A stretch of 64,000 nucleotides of DNA, taken from NCBI RefSeq assembly GCF_002104995.1, contig NW_024468269.1:62001-126000 (forward strand), given 5' to 3'. This stretch comes from Linderina pennispora. Lineage: Eukaryota > Kickxellomycota > Kickxellomycetes > Kickxellales > Kickxellaceae. Below, in pieces: positions 55,847 to 64,000 of this stretch; position 1 is the stretch's first letter; each line of letters starts with the position of its first letter. A model generated the notes under the pieces. It did no database searches, was not told the origin of the DNA, and worked only from the letters and a program-made list of their open reading frames with translations. A program made the position numbers and the translations under genes.

Positions 55847-56049
55847 AACCCATTCTAGAACCTTTGGCTCGACGACATCAATCCCAGGTTTTTTTGTCCT
55901 TGACTGCACTAATCTGGTCCCGTGATTGCGTCAATGCCGCGCGCAGCCGAGTGAAGGCAGAAGACCTCTCCAGCTCGGCATAAATTCTTCTCTCCCTTCC
56001 GCTTCAGCGTTCACAATTTGCAGTTTTTTTATTTCTTTCTTTCTTCATA

Positions 56050-57702
56050 ATGCACGGCACATTGCAGCTGCCTCCATGGGAGGCCAGCATTGTACAGCAG
56101 GTGACGCAGCGCGAGGCTCGCGTCGCGACAGTAGCCAAAGTAATCGAGTCATACAATCGCCTGGCGCTGAAGGTCGGCGACTACGCAGCGAAAACGCGCG
56201 ACCTCGAGGCACGCAACAAGGACATGCACAACGAGCACGAGCGGCTTCTCGAAAACGTCGACAGAGGCGGCGGTGTGCGAGCCATGCCGCTGGCCCAGCA
56301 GCGCATTGCCGACCTCGAGCGCGAAAACGAGTCGCTGAAGGAGGAGCGCACGGAGCTGTACCGCACGCAGGGAACCAATGCCCAGCGGCTGCTAGATCTG
56401 AGCGACAAGATGCGGGAGAGCGAGGAGACGATGCGTAGGCAGACGCTGGAGCTCAACGACAGCAGCGAGCAGCTGCGGCGGGCGACCAACAAGACCGAGG
56501 ACCTGCGGGCCACGCTGAAGGAGAAGGACGGGACTATCCAGGTGTTGCAGGACGAGCTCAGCGCGCTGCAGCTGGAAATAACGCAGATTGAGCACAAGTG
56601 CGAGCGGCTGCAGGCAGAGAACGACGAGCTGGTCAAGCGGTGGCTCAAGAAGATGAACGACGAGGCCGACAAGGTCAACGCTGTCACGCAGGAGCTGGAG
56701 CTGATCCGCAAAACCGCCGCACTGTCGCCTGGAACCGTGCACGTGCCCATCGAGGACGACGACTTCTTTGCGCTGCCAAACATCAACATGCGCGGCGCAT
56801 CCGTGGAGCCCAGAGACGTGGTAGGCAAAATCGACACCCGGTCGAACGAGCTGCACTCAATTGCCATCGCCGGGTCTGGGCAGCTGCTGGCGTCGGGCGG
56901 CCAGGAGAACATTGTCAAGGTGTTTGACGCCGAGACGGGCGAAAGCATCTACCGCCTGGCCGGCTGTCTGAAGGGCATCAACCACGTCGAGTTCAACTCG
57001 GACAGCTCGCTGCTGATGGCTGCGTCCAGCGACAACACTGCACGCATCTGGCAGCTCGACACCGGACGCCAGTACAAATCGCTGTCGGGCCACATTGGCC
57101 GTGTGGTCAAGTCGCGATTCAGCCTCGACTCGTCGCGTGTATTCACATACAGCCAGGACCGCACAGTCAAGGTCTGGGATCTGCAGCGCGGGCTGTGCGT
57201 GAAGACGCTGTTCACTGTGTCCAGCTGCCACGACATCTCCCTGCTAAACACCGAGGGCTCGCGCATCGTCACGGCCCACATGGACAACACCATCCGCACA
57301 TGGGACACGCTGACAGGCGCCAAGCTGCAGGAGGCGAACATCCATAGCGAGCCGGTGATGTCGGCGTCGGTGGGCCGCAACGGCCGCTGGATCCTGACCA
57401 ATTCGCGCGACGGCTCGCTGCACCTGGTGGACAGCTCGACGCTGGACGTGGAGATGACACTGACCGCTCCCGGGTACTGCCCGAACCGCAGCTACGCCAG
57501 CGCGTCGCTGAGCCCCGACGAGCGATTCGCCCTGGCTGGGTCCACGGACGGCCGGCTGTATCTGTGGGATCTGACTGCGGGCGGCAGGCTGCTGAACAAG
57601 ATGGACGTGCACCGGTCGCCCGTGTGCGATTCCGTGTGGAGCCCCAGCGGCAGCCGCGTGTTCAGCGCCGAGCAGCACCGCTATGTGATGATGATGCAGT
57701 GA
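56050..57702 (+). CDS. ATG16-like autophagy protein with coiled coil and WD40 propeller
   Basis: Part of the ATG12-ATG5-ATG16 complex that directs Atg8 lipidation to phagophores. 550 residues, ATG 56050. The N-terminal PPWEASIVQQVTQREARVAT (about 8-27) matches the ATG5-binding helix region, and a coiled coil spans about 55-225, ending LVKRWLKKMNDEADKVN, a signature of the family. After a linker, seven WD40 repeats run from about 260 to 550 (HSIAIAGSGQLLASGGQENI, VWDLQRGLCVKTLF, TWDTLTGAKLQEANIHSEPV, LYLWDLTAGG). Yeast Atg16 has only the coiled-coil part; the full animal-type architecture is present here. Intact. Confidence 0.93.
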   Translation: MHGTLQLPPWEASIVQQVTQREARVATVAKVIESYNRLALKVGDYAAKTRDLEARNKDMHNEHERLLENVDRGGGVRAMPLAQQRIADLERENESLKEERTELYRTQGTNAQRLLDLSDKMRESEETMRRQTLELNDSSEQLRRATNKTEDLRATLKEKDGTIQVLQDELSALQLEITQIEHKCERLQAENDELVKRWLKKMNDEADKVNAVTQELELIRKTAALSPGTVHVPIEDDDFFALPNINMRGASVEPRDVVGKIDTRSNELHSIAIAGSGQLLASGGQENIVKVFDAETGESIYRLAGCLKGINHVEFNSDSSLLMAASSDNTARIWQLDTGRQYKSLSGHIGRVVKSRFSLDSSRVFTYSQDRTVKVWDLQRGLCVKTLFTVSSCHDISLLNTEGSRIVTAHMDNTIRTWDTLTGAKLQEANIHSEPVMSASVGRNGRWILTNSRDGSLHLVDSSTLDVEMTLTAPGYCPNRSYASASLSPDERFALAGSTDGRLYLWDLTAGGRLLNKMDVHRSPVCDSVWSPSGSRVFSAEQHRYVMMMQ

Positions 57703-57805
57703 GCGCTGGACCTGATATCCAGCTGCGGCAGTTATCTCGATCTCGCAGCTCCCTTTTTTTCTCCCTCTTACTGCAATACTCGTATCAATTCATTCCTTTT
57801 TGCAA

Positions 57806-58150
57806 ATGCTTCGACAGACCCTTGGCCGTTTCGCACAGCGCAGCAGCAGCAGTATTTGTCCGGCACCTGTCCGGCGGTTCTATGTGGCTCCCCCAGCGAC
57901 CTTTGCCACGGACGGCGAGAAGCACATTTTCCACAAGCTGAATGCAGGGCTCAGTCCAACAAAGCTGGCAGTCACGGACTCGTCGGGCGGGTGCGGATCC
58001 ATGTACGTGGTGGAGATCGAGGCCGAGTGCTTCCGCGGCCTGAACCGCGTCAAGCAGACAAAGATGGTCAACGCCCTGCTCAAGGACGAACTCAAGGAGA
58101 TGCACGGCATGCGTGTGCTATGCTCGGTCCCGCCCAAGGAAGAGGCGTGA
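57806..58150 (+). CDS. Mitochondrial BolA-like protein (BOLA3/Bol3 type)
   Basis: Works with Nfu1-type factors in handing [4Fe-4S] clusters to lipoate synthase and other mitochondrial enzymes. 114 residues, ATG 57806. The first 35 residues (MLRQTLGRFAQRSSSS then PAPVRRFY) form a basic presequence with no acidic residue. The BolA core follows: EKHIFHKLNAGLSPTKLAVT, SGGCGSMYVVEIEAECFRGL (the Cys in GGCGSMY is characteristic of BOLA3) and NRVKQTKMVNALLKDELKEM, then HGMRVLCSVP. It is separated from the ATG16-like gene by 103 bp and from ERV41 by 95 bp. Confidence 0.94.
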   Translation: MLRQTLGRFAQRSSSSICPAPVRRFYVAPPATFATDGEKHIFHKLNAGLSPTKLAVTDSSGGCGSMYVVEIEAECFRGLNRVKQTKMVNALLKDELKEMHGMRVLCSVPPKEEA

Positions 58151-58245
58151 CTGATAATCCCACCCGCCTGCGTCCAAGGAAGAAAATAAAACAACACTCG
58201 TCTTGCTCGCCTTTACACTCCGTTTTTTACATTTATTCTATCGGA

Positions 58246-59334
58246 ATGAACTGGATTCGCTCGCTGCAGAAACTGGATGCCTTTCCAAAGGTCGACGTCG
58301 CATATCAGGCACGCACGTCCTCTGGCGGGTTCCTCAGTGTCGCCGTCATGCTCACAATGCTGTTCATGTTTTTCAGCGAATTGCGCGATTACTTGCGCTA
58401 CAAGGAGGACCACTCGTTCACGGTCGACGACAAGGTCGGCCAGCAACTGCAGGTAAACTTTGGTGTCACAGTGGCCATGCCATGTGCGTTTATCCGCGTG
58501 GATGTCATTGACGAGGGCGGAACCAGCCACTACATGCGGTCCGGCATTGAGATGCTGCCGGTCTCAAAGACGGAAGCGTTCAAGCGGGCACAGGGCCACG
58601 CTGCTATTAACAGTCTCGGCGACATGCATGTGCATGACATTGTTGCCGAGGCACATCGCAAGCAGCGCGGGGCGAAGGCCATGGCCGAGGACCGGACGCT
58701 GGAGGGCGCGTGCAAGATTGCTGGCAATGTCCACGTCAACAAGATCTCGGGCGTCCTGCATATCACTGCCCATGGCCACGGCCACGGAGGGGCGCATGTG
58801 CCGCACAGCATGCTGAACTTTACGCACCATATCGACGAGCTGTCGTTTGGGCCATTCTACCCGAGCCTGGTCAACCCACTCGACGACACCATGCATCTGG
58901 CGACCGAGCACTTTGCCGGCTTCAAGTACTTTATCTCTGTCGTGCCCACGCACTACATTGACGCCAGCGGCCACTACCTGCCAACCAACCAGTACGCTGT
59001 CAACGAGTATTACCAGGGCGACATGGACCACTCGCTGTTTGACAGCAGACCGCCGGGCATCTTCTTCGAGTACGGCATCGAGCCTGTCTCGGTTACCATC
59101 CGCGAGCGCCGTGGCAGCTTTGTCACCTTTGTCGTGCGCATCTGCGCGGCTACCAGCGGCGTGTTTGTCACTGTCGGGATCATCCATAGCCTCATGTCGG
59201 CCGTGGCCGGCGCTCGACGCACAAAACCCCCAAAGTCGTCATCCACCGGCCTGCTCGGCGCCGGCACTGTGACCAAGGCCGACATCGACGCCCCCGATCT
59301 CTCTGTAAAGCCCACCCGATCACTTTTGCATTAA
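58246..59334 (+). CDS. ERV41: ER-Golgi cargo receptor ERV41/ERGIC2
   Basis: Cycles between the ER and Golgi in COPII/COPI vesicles in a complex with Erv46, retrieving escaped ER proteins. 362 residues, ATG 58246 (MNWIRSLQKLDAFPKVDVAY). Membrane helix 1 GGFLSVAVMLTMLFMFF (about 28-44), a long luminal domain with GACKIAGNVHVNKISGVLHI, NFTHHIDELSFGPFYPSLVN then PLD, FKYFISVVPTHYI, the GIFFEYGIEPVSVTI strand and membrane helix 2 FVRICAATSGVFVTVGII (family FxxRlCaivGGvf). The short C-terminal tail lacks a strong dilysine signal. The segment HGHGHGG is a local His/Gly insertion. Intact. Confidence 0.94.
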   Translation: MNWIRSLQKLDAFPKVDVAYQARTSSGGFLSVAVMLTMLFMFFSELRDYLRYKEDHSFTVDDKVGQQLQVNFGVTVAMPCAFIRVDVIDEGGTSHYMRSGIEMLPVSKTEAFKRAQGHAAINSLGDMHVHDIVAEAHRKQRGAKAMAEDRTLEGACKIAGNVHVNKISGVLHITAHGHGHGGAHVPHSMLNFTHHIDELSFGPFYPSLVNPLDDTMHLATEHFAGFKYFISVVPTHYIDASGHYLPTNQYAVNEYYQGDMDHSLFDSRPPGIFFEYGIEPVSVTIRERRGSFVTFVVRICAATSGVFVTVGIIHSLMSAVAGARRTKPPKSSSTGLLGAGTVTKADIDAPDLSVKPTRSLLH

Positions 59335-59392
59335 GCCTACGAATCATTCATTTCATTGACAAACCAGCCCGTCCAGTGTACCTCTCCCCTTT

Positions 59393-59806
59393 TCAAAATC
59401 CAGCCTGCTCCTCGCTGTGTGTCCGAAGCGGCGGGTAGTCCTTCAGCGGCTCGGTCCGTGGCTCCCACACATCCAGCATGTTGGGCTTGCTCTCTCGCTC
59501 GGCCTTCTCCTTCTGCAGATGCTCCTTCATGATCTCTCGCCGCTGCTCTGGCGACCGCATCTTCAGGCCCATGCAGAGCTTCAGCTTGCTCCAGTGCTTG
59601 CCGCACCCCTGCTTGTCGCCGTACCGGTAGTAGTTGTTGAGCTGCTTGCCCACCGTCAGACATGAGAACCACTGGTCGAAGGCCTGCGACGCCTTGCACT
59701 GGAACTCGTCGTCAGAGAGCGCCTTGTGCTGCTGCCGCGTCGTCTCGGGCTTCTCGTCCCAGTCGATGGCCACGGTCTCGGTCCTGTCTGTCGCCTTGTC
59801 TGCCAT
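59393..59806 (-). CDS. EMI1/DUF3128-like small cysteine-motif protein
   Basis: 137 residues from ATG 59806 (MADKATDRTETVAIDWDEKP). The DUF3128 core is FDQWFSCLTVGKQLNNYYRY, then GDKQGCGKHWSKLKLCMGLK, with four cysteines at about 37, 49, 68 and 78, a pairing that resembles twin-Cys proteins of the mitochondrial intermembrane space. In yeast, EMI1 is needed for early meiotic induction and may affect mitochondrial function; the molecular role is not known. It ends DYPPLRTHSEEQAGF. The gene is convergent with ERV41, 58 bp apart. Confidence 0.88.
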   Translation of the reverse strand: MADKATDRTETVAIDWDEKPETTRQQHKALSDDEFQCKASQAFDQWFSCLTVGKQLNNYYRYGDKQGCGKHWSKLKLCMGLKMRSPEQRREIMKEHLQKEKAERESKPNMLDVWEPRTEPLKDYPPLRTHSEEQAGF

Positions 59807-60099
59807 TTTGCGTCGGAATTGTGCGTAGATAAAAGAGAAAACCTGCGTCCCCTCGATTTCTGCTTTATTGGGTCTGTACAATCGATTTTGAATTTTCGGC
59901 GATCAGCAATGGGAGGGGCTGCTCAATAAAAATCTAGGCTGTGGCCAGGGCTGCAGAGGTTGCGCAACGGCAGCCCCCGTCTGTTGCATCCTGGCTTTGC
60001 TCTTTGATAGTTTTTGAAATTACCTTCCTTTCTGCCCTCAATCCCACCCTCCCTGCTCTTTGCTTCGCTACGTGTTGATATAGCTATTCCACAGTACCC

Positions 60100-63000
60100 A
60101 TGGTGCCACCCAGGCAAATGCGGCCCGCGCCGCGTTACGACACTCTATGCGTGTTTGTTGTTGAAAGCACACAGCGCATGCAGAATCTGTTCCCTGATTT
60201 ATACGAGACGGTCATTAAGCAGGTCATAACACAGCTCCGCACCCCCGTGCTGGTCGAGCCCGCGTCGAAAAAGGTTCCAGCAACAAAGGCCACGCCATGC
60301 GTGAAGCTTGGCGTCGTGTTTTTTGGCGACTACTTTCCGTACTCGACGCGCACATGTAGCTCCCAGTACTTCACCTCAAACTACCGCGAATTCGCAAAGA
60401 GCCTAAAGGCCCACAGGTTCCGTGGGGGCGGCCGCCTGCGGTGCGCATCGACAGAGGGCTTGGTGGGTGCCTTGGAGATGCTGGATGACTTTGAAGAGAA
60501 CGACCCCGAGGCGCATCTGCTGAACGTCCAGCAGAGGCACGTCATTCTGGTCACGTCGACTCCGCCGTATGCGGAAAAGTGCCGCGAGAACGTCCATATG
60601 CGGTACGACAACTTTGGACTCGACGATGTGGGCCGGAGAATGCGTGAGATGCGCCTGTCGTTTTCGCTGGTGCTGCAGAGAGGGCAGAAAATCGACGATG
60701 TCGAGGCCCTGATGACATCGGCCAACCATTCCACCAAGGCCCCACTGGTGCTGCCGCTGGCCATGTCGCCAAACTTTGACGTGCGGCTGACAAACATCAG
60801 CTTGCCCATGGCATCGACGTCAACGCCGACGTCGACGTCGGAGGCGGCACCAAGCGCCCGCCCACAGGCCTCCATTGCCCCAGCCCAGCCTCCAAAGGCA
60901 TTGCCACAGCCGAGCCAGCCCGTTCAGATCCAGCCACAGCCACCACAGCCTCAGCCACAACCACAGCCTCAGCCTCAGCCACAACAACCACAGACTGCCC
61001 AGTCGCCACCGCAGCCTAAATCACTTAAGCACAAGGCAGCGGATAATGCCGATGCACCGCCAGCAGCTACCCCCCCGCCGCCAAAGAAGATAAAAACGGA
61101 ACCATCGCCGTCGAATCCAGCTGATATCTCGAGCCCGCCAACCGAGGAGCTCGGGAAAGTGCCTGCCGCGCGGTCTAAGAGCCGCCCAAAGAACGTTGCT
61201 CGAAAGCCTTCGCGCATCTCAAATTCGCCTGCAGTTGCTGCCAAGCCCATGCCCACTGTGTCTGCTGCAGGTTCGGTACCTGGTCCCACTACCATGCCAG
61301 TGTCGAGCCCGTCTAGTGCCGCTACTGCCTCTGTTCCTGCTCCCGCTCCCGCGCCCGCTCCTGTCAGTACTGTTTCTGCCCCTCAGCCGCAACTAACAGC
61401 AGCACAGCAGCAGCAGCGTCTGATATATGCGAAGCAATTGCGGAGCAAGGGCATATACAACGAGCAAGTAATCCAGTTGTTTGCTGACCTGATGGTTCAG
61501 TTCCACGATCCCTCGCGGACCCCTGAGGAGAAGGCAGAAATTAAGCACCGCCTGGAGGTTTTGCTCAAGAACACCACGCAGCAGCAGCAACTGCAGCAGT
61601 TGCAGCAGGCGCAGCAGGCGCAGGCGCAACAGCAGCAGCAGGTTTCAAATCCTGCGCTGTCGGCTGCCATCACTCAGCAACAACAGGCTGCAGCAGTAGC
61701 AACCAGCCAACCGCAAGCCCAGCCGATGATGTCACCGGCTATGCAGCCTCAGCAGCCTCAGCAACAGCAGCCTCAGCAACAGCAGCCTCAGCAACAGCAG
61801 CAACAGCAGCCCGCTCAGCAGCCCGCTCAGCAGCCTACTCAACAGCCTACTCAACAGCAATCAACACAGCAGGGATCTGTCCTGCCCACAGTGCCAGATG
61901 CTGACCGCATGACGTTCTTGACTGTCCTTAATGAACTGGTTGGCCGTCTGAACAAGGAAGCTCACCAATTCATGGGGCTGTCCCCCCACGAGTTTGCGCA
62001 GGTCCTTCGTGGTACCATTGCGGCTGGCGGGTTTACTCCAGACCATGTGACTGCTGTTCGTGTATTTGGCACTCTGAAAGCAAACCACGCTCTGGCGCAA
62101 CGGCAGCAGCAGCAGCAGCAGCAACAACAACAACAACGACAGACGCCGCAGCCACAGAATCAACAGCAGCAGCAGCAACAGGTATCCACACCAACCTCAC
62201 AGCCTCAGCAGCCTCAGCAGCAAACGCCACAGCAACAACAGCAACAGATCCCACAGCAGCAGACACCGCAGCAGCAGCCGGCAACCACGCTGGTTCAGCC
62301 AAATACTCCTGCACTTGCTGCCAGTCAGCCAGCGGCAAACCCACCCCAGGGCACTCAGGGAATGTCGGTTGCGGGCGGAAACCCGTCGTCGCTGGCTATT
62401 GCCCAGTCGATTGCGGCATCGACTGCTGTGCCTGTTCCAGGGGCCATCTGGCGCGGCGGCATGACGTGGGCGTCCAAGCAGCCCAACGGCCAGAATCACG
62501 AGCTCTCGTGCCCGATCACCGCCCACACCTTCCCAGGCATGAACTACAGCCCCCAGGATGTTATGCTGGACAAGTGGCCCGAGCACTTCAATGTCAGCGG
62601 AATTATCGCCGGAACAGACAAGTTTGCCGAGTACTGCATCAACAACGGCATCCCAGCCGTGCGCATTATGTGCAACCCGAACGCCGAAGTCGAGCAGGCA
62701 AAGTACTTTGAGGAGTTTGGCAAGACCCTGCGCGAGAGCTCGTACATGGCCCTGGTCCGTGTGCATCTGCAGCCGCAGCAGCCCAACCTTCAGCAGCAAG
62801 CCAACGGCATCTTCATCGTCCACTACCGGGGCAATCTGATCGGCCTGCTCTTTCTGCACCACTCGATTCCGCCTAACGTCAGCCAAGTCGTTGCCCAGCT
62901 CTCTGGCAGTACGATAGCCACCGCTGCTCCCAGCGCTCCGGCACCGGCTCCAATGTCCGCCACATCGACTCCCACGCAGCAGCTCATGTCCGGCACCAGT

Positions 63001-63774
63001 GCAATTTCTGGCGACACGGCGGCCGCCGCTGCGGCTGCGCTGACCAGCGTTCAGATGACCCCGCAGGTGTCTTCGGCTGGCCTACCAATGTCAACTATGC
63101 AAAGCGCGGCGATGCTGGCACGGAGCATGGGCATCACCAACGCGGGTATGGTGAACTCGGTGCCGCAGTTGATGAGCCCACTGCAGGTCCAGAGCGTGCG
63201 GCCGAACATCACCAGCCCAGCGGTCCAGGCGGCCATCCCCAACAGGCCCAGCATCAACCCGGCAGCGCTGCTAACGCTGCAGAGCGCAATTCCGCCCGAT
63301 CAGTTCCAAAGCCTACTGAGCATGCCCCCACAGCAGCAGAACATTGCTATTGCGCAGCTTCTCCAAAAGGTGAATTCCAATAACCAGCAGCAACAGCAGC
63401 AGCAGCAACAGCAGCAGCAACAGGCCCAGCAGCAAGCGCTTTTGCTGCAGCTCCAGCAGATGCAGAGCCAGCAGGCTCAGCCGCAGCCACAGCAGTTCCA
63501 GCAGACGTCACAGCAGCCGCTGGTGCAGCTCATTGCCCAGCAGCAGCAGCAAGCGCAGGCACAGCAGCAGCAGCAGCTGGGCAGTCTGGGAGTGAATAAT
63601 CTCGGGGGTCTCAACTCGGCTCAGATCAGCGCTGCCCTGATGAGTGCCATGGCTGGCGGCCAGCGCAGCGCCCAAGGCCAGCAGTTCACCCCACAGCAGC
63701 TGCAAAGCATCCAGCGACTGCGCGAGCAGGTGATGCGGCAGCAGCAGCAGGCACAGCAGCAGCGACAGCAGTGA
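60100..63774 (+). CDS. MED25: Mediator subunit 25 (MED25)
   Basis: Mediator tail-associated subunit that receives transcription activators. 1224 residues, ATG 60100. Residues about 10-230 are the MED25-type von Willebrand A domain: PAPRYDTLCVFVVESTQRMQ, CVKLGVVFFGDYFPYSTRTC, FRGGGRLRCASTEGLVGALE, RHVILVTSTPPYAEKC. Then Pro/Gln/Ala-rich sequence, a conserved helical region (about 430-500: AKQLRSKGIYNEQVIQLFAD), polyglutamine blocks, and a second globular domain about 780-935 (AIWRGGMTWASKQPNGQNHE, MLDKWPEHFNVSGIIAGTDK, GIFIVHYRGNLIGLLFLHHS) corresponding to the activator-interacting ACID/PTOV region. A Gln-rich tail follows. The subunit is absent from budding yeast Mediator. CAG/CAA runs are the places where assembly errors would be expected, but the frame is intact. 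Confidence 0.92.
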   Translation: MVPPRQMRPAPRYDTLCVFVVESTQRMQNLFPDLYETVIKQVITQLRTPVLVEPASKKVPATKATPCVKLGVVFFGDYFPYSTRTCSSQYFTSNYREFAKSLKAHRFRGGGRLRCASTEGLVGALEMLDDFEENDPEAHLLNVQQRHVILVTSTPPYAEKCRENVHMRYDNFGLDDVGRRMREMRLSFSLVLQRGQKIDDVEALMTSANHSTKAPLVLPLAMSPNFDVRLTNISLPMASTSTPTSTSEAAPSARPQASIAPAQPPKALPQPSQPVQIQPQPPQPQPQPQPQPQPQQPQTAQSPPQPKSLKHKAADNADAPPAATPPPPKKIKTEPSPSNPADISSPPTEELGKVPAARSKSRPKNVARKPSRISNSPAVAAKPMPTVSAAGSVPGPTTMPVSSPSSAATASVPAPAPAPAPVSTVSAPQPQLTAAQQQQRLIYAKQLRSKGIYNEQVIQLFADLMVQFHDPSRTPEEKAEIKHRLEVLLKNTTQQQQLQQLQQAQQAQAQQQQQVSNPALSAAITQQQQAAAVATSQPQAQPMMSPAMQPQQPQQQQPQQQQPQQQQQQQPAQQPAQQPTQQPTQQQSTQQGSVLPTVPDADRMTFLTVLNELVGRLNKEAHQFMGLSPHEFAQVLRGTIAAGGFTPDHVTAVRVFGTLKANHALAQRQQQQQQQQQQQRQTPQPQNQQQQQQQVSTPTSQPQQPQQQTPQQQQQQIPQQQTPQQQPATTLVQPNTPALAASQPAANPPQGTQGMSVAGGNPSSLAIAQSIAASTAVPVPGAIWRGGMTWASKQPNGQNHELSCPITAHTFPGMNYSPQDVMLDKWPEHFNVSGIIAGTDKFAEYCINNGIPAVRIMCNPNAEVEQAKYFEEFGKTLRESSYMALVRVHLQPQQPNLQQQANGIFIVHYRGNLIGLLFLHHSIPPNVSQVVAQLSGSTIATAAPSAPAPAPMSATSTPTQQLMSGTSAISGDTAAAAAAALTSVQMTPQVSSAGLPMSTMQSAAMLARSMGITNAGMVNSVPQLMSPLQVQSVRPNITSPAVQAAIPNRPSINPAALLTLQSAIPPDQFQSLLSMPPQQQNIAIAQLLQKVNSNNQQQQQQQQQQQQQAQQQALLLQLQQMQSQQAQPQPQQFQQTSQQPLVQLIAQQQQQAQAQQQQQLGSLGVNNLGGLNSAQISAALMSAMAGGQRSAQGQQFTPQQLQSIQRLREQVMRQQQQAQQQRQQ

Positions 63775-63878
63775 TAGCCAGGTTGCACATGGAGGATGTG
63801 GTTCTATAAACATTTTCTTTCTTGTTCGTGTTATGCCAAACTGGAAAACCAACGCGTGCTTTGAAACGCACTCCTGCT

Positions 63879-64000
63879 TCAAATGTTAAACCGCGAGGGT
63901 AGCCCGGGCGCAGGCTGCGGGCCTACATGGCCGGTGCTGCCGGCATCTTCAAAGTAGATCTTGTGCTTGAGGGCCTCGATCCTGCTAGCCTCCTCGGGCA
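63879..64000 (-). CDS. C-terminal end of an unidentified gene entering from the right edge
   Basis: The minus frame EEASRIEALKHKIYFEDAGS then TGHVGPQPAPGLPSRFNI and a stop at 63879-63881. The codon choice (mostly G/C third bases) agrees with the neighbouring genes, so it is probably coding. It is 104 bp from the convergent MED25 stop. Too short to identify. Confidence 0.5.
   Translation of the reverse strand, partial: PEEASRIEALKHKIYFEDAGSTGHVGPQPAPGLPSRFNI

Overview
The window is nuclear DNA of a filamentous or early-diverging fungus. It carries fungal-type genes (RTA1-like lipid exporter, GH18 chitinase with a signal anchor, Ulp2-type SUMO protease, CYP genes) with short GT-AG introns (64 to about 220 nt). 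It also carries genes lost from budding yeasts: NDUFA12 of complex I, MED25, an ATG16 that keeps its WD40 propeller, an SMN protein with a YG box, an HROB-like OB-fold protein and a WW-MyTH4-RhoGAP protein. That mix suggests a non-Dikarya lineage, for example Kickxellomycotina; this is inference from gene content only.

Layout. 0-11 kb: sequence of poor coding integrity. It holds a partial ankyrin-like start at the left edge, a frameshift-riddled ACSF3-type acyl/malonyl-CoA synthetase (+), a frameshift-riddled Ulp2/SENP6-7 SUMO protease (-), and about 3 kb without a recognisable gene. 11-21 kb: glycogen phosphorylase (-), PLP homeostasis protein (-), ADCK1/MCP2 kinase-like protein (+), HROB-like protein (+) and TRM7 tRNA methyltransferase (-). 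21-28.5 kb is an accessory block, nearly all on the minus strand: a 54-residue predicted secreted peptide, an RTA1-like exporter, a rearranged P450 relic, an intact P450 and a second, internally deleted P450. 29.5-40.9 kb: HSF-type transcription factor, SWI3/SMARCC remodeller subunit, WW-MyTH4-RhoGAP protein and ORMDL. 41-45.4 kb: an AT-rich island with poly-T, (ATT)16, one tRNA-Glu and an RTA1-like remnant. 45.5-64 kb is dense housekeeping: SMN, SERF, chitinase, GGTase-I beta, DOT1, SLC35F transporter, NDUFA12, ubiquilin, RAB7, ATG16, BOLA3, ERV41, EMI1-like, MED25 and the tail of an unidentified gene.

Sequence quality matters here. Many conserved genes are interrupted by single-base insertions or deletions, often in homopolymers, and these are concentrated in the first 14 kb. 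Several of the genes are normally essential or well conserved, so consensus errors are a likelier general explanation than mass pseudogenisation. I give gene extents on that reading and say where the frame breaks. The P450 and RTA1 remnants are different: they have large deletions, an inversion or missing ends, and look like true pseudogenes.

Functional links: RAB7, ATG16, ubiquilin and ORMDL serve vacuole, autophagy, proteostasis and sphingolipid control. SWI3, DOT1, MED25 and the HSF factor act in chromatin and transcription. The P450, RTA1-like exporter and secreted peptide form the only accessory-looking cluster; the three each have a TATA element about 85-95 bp upstream of the start.
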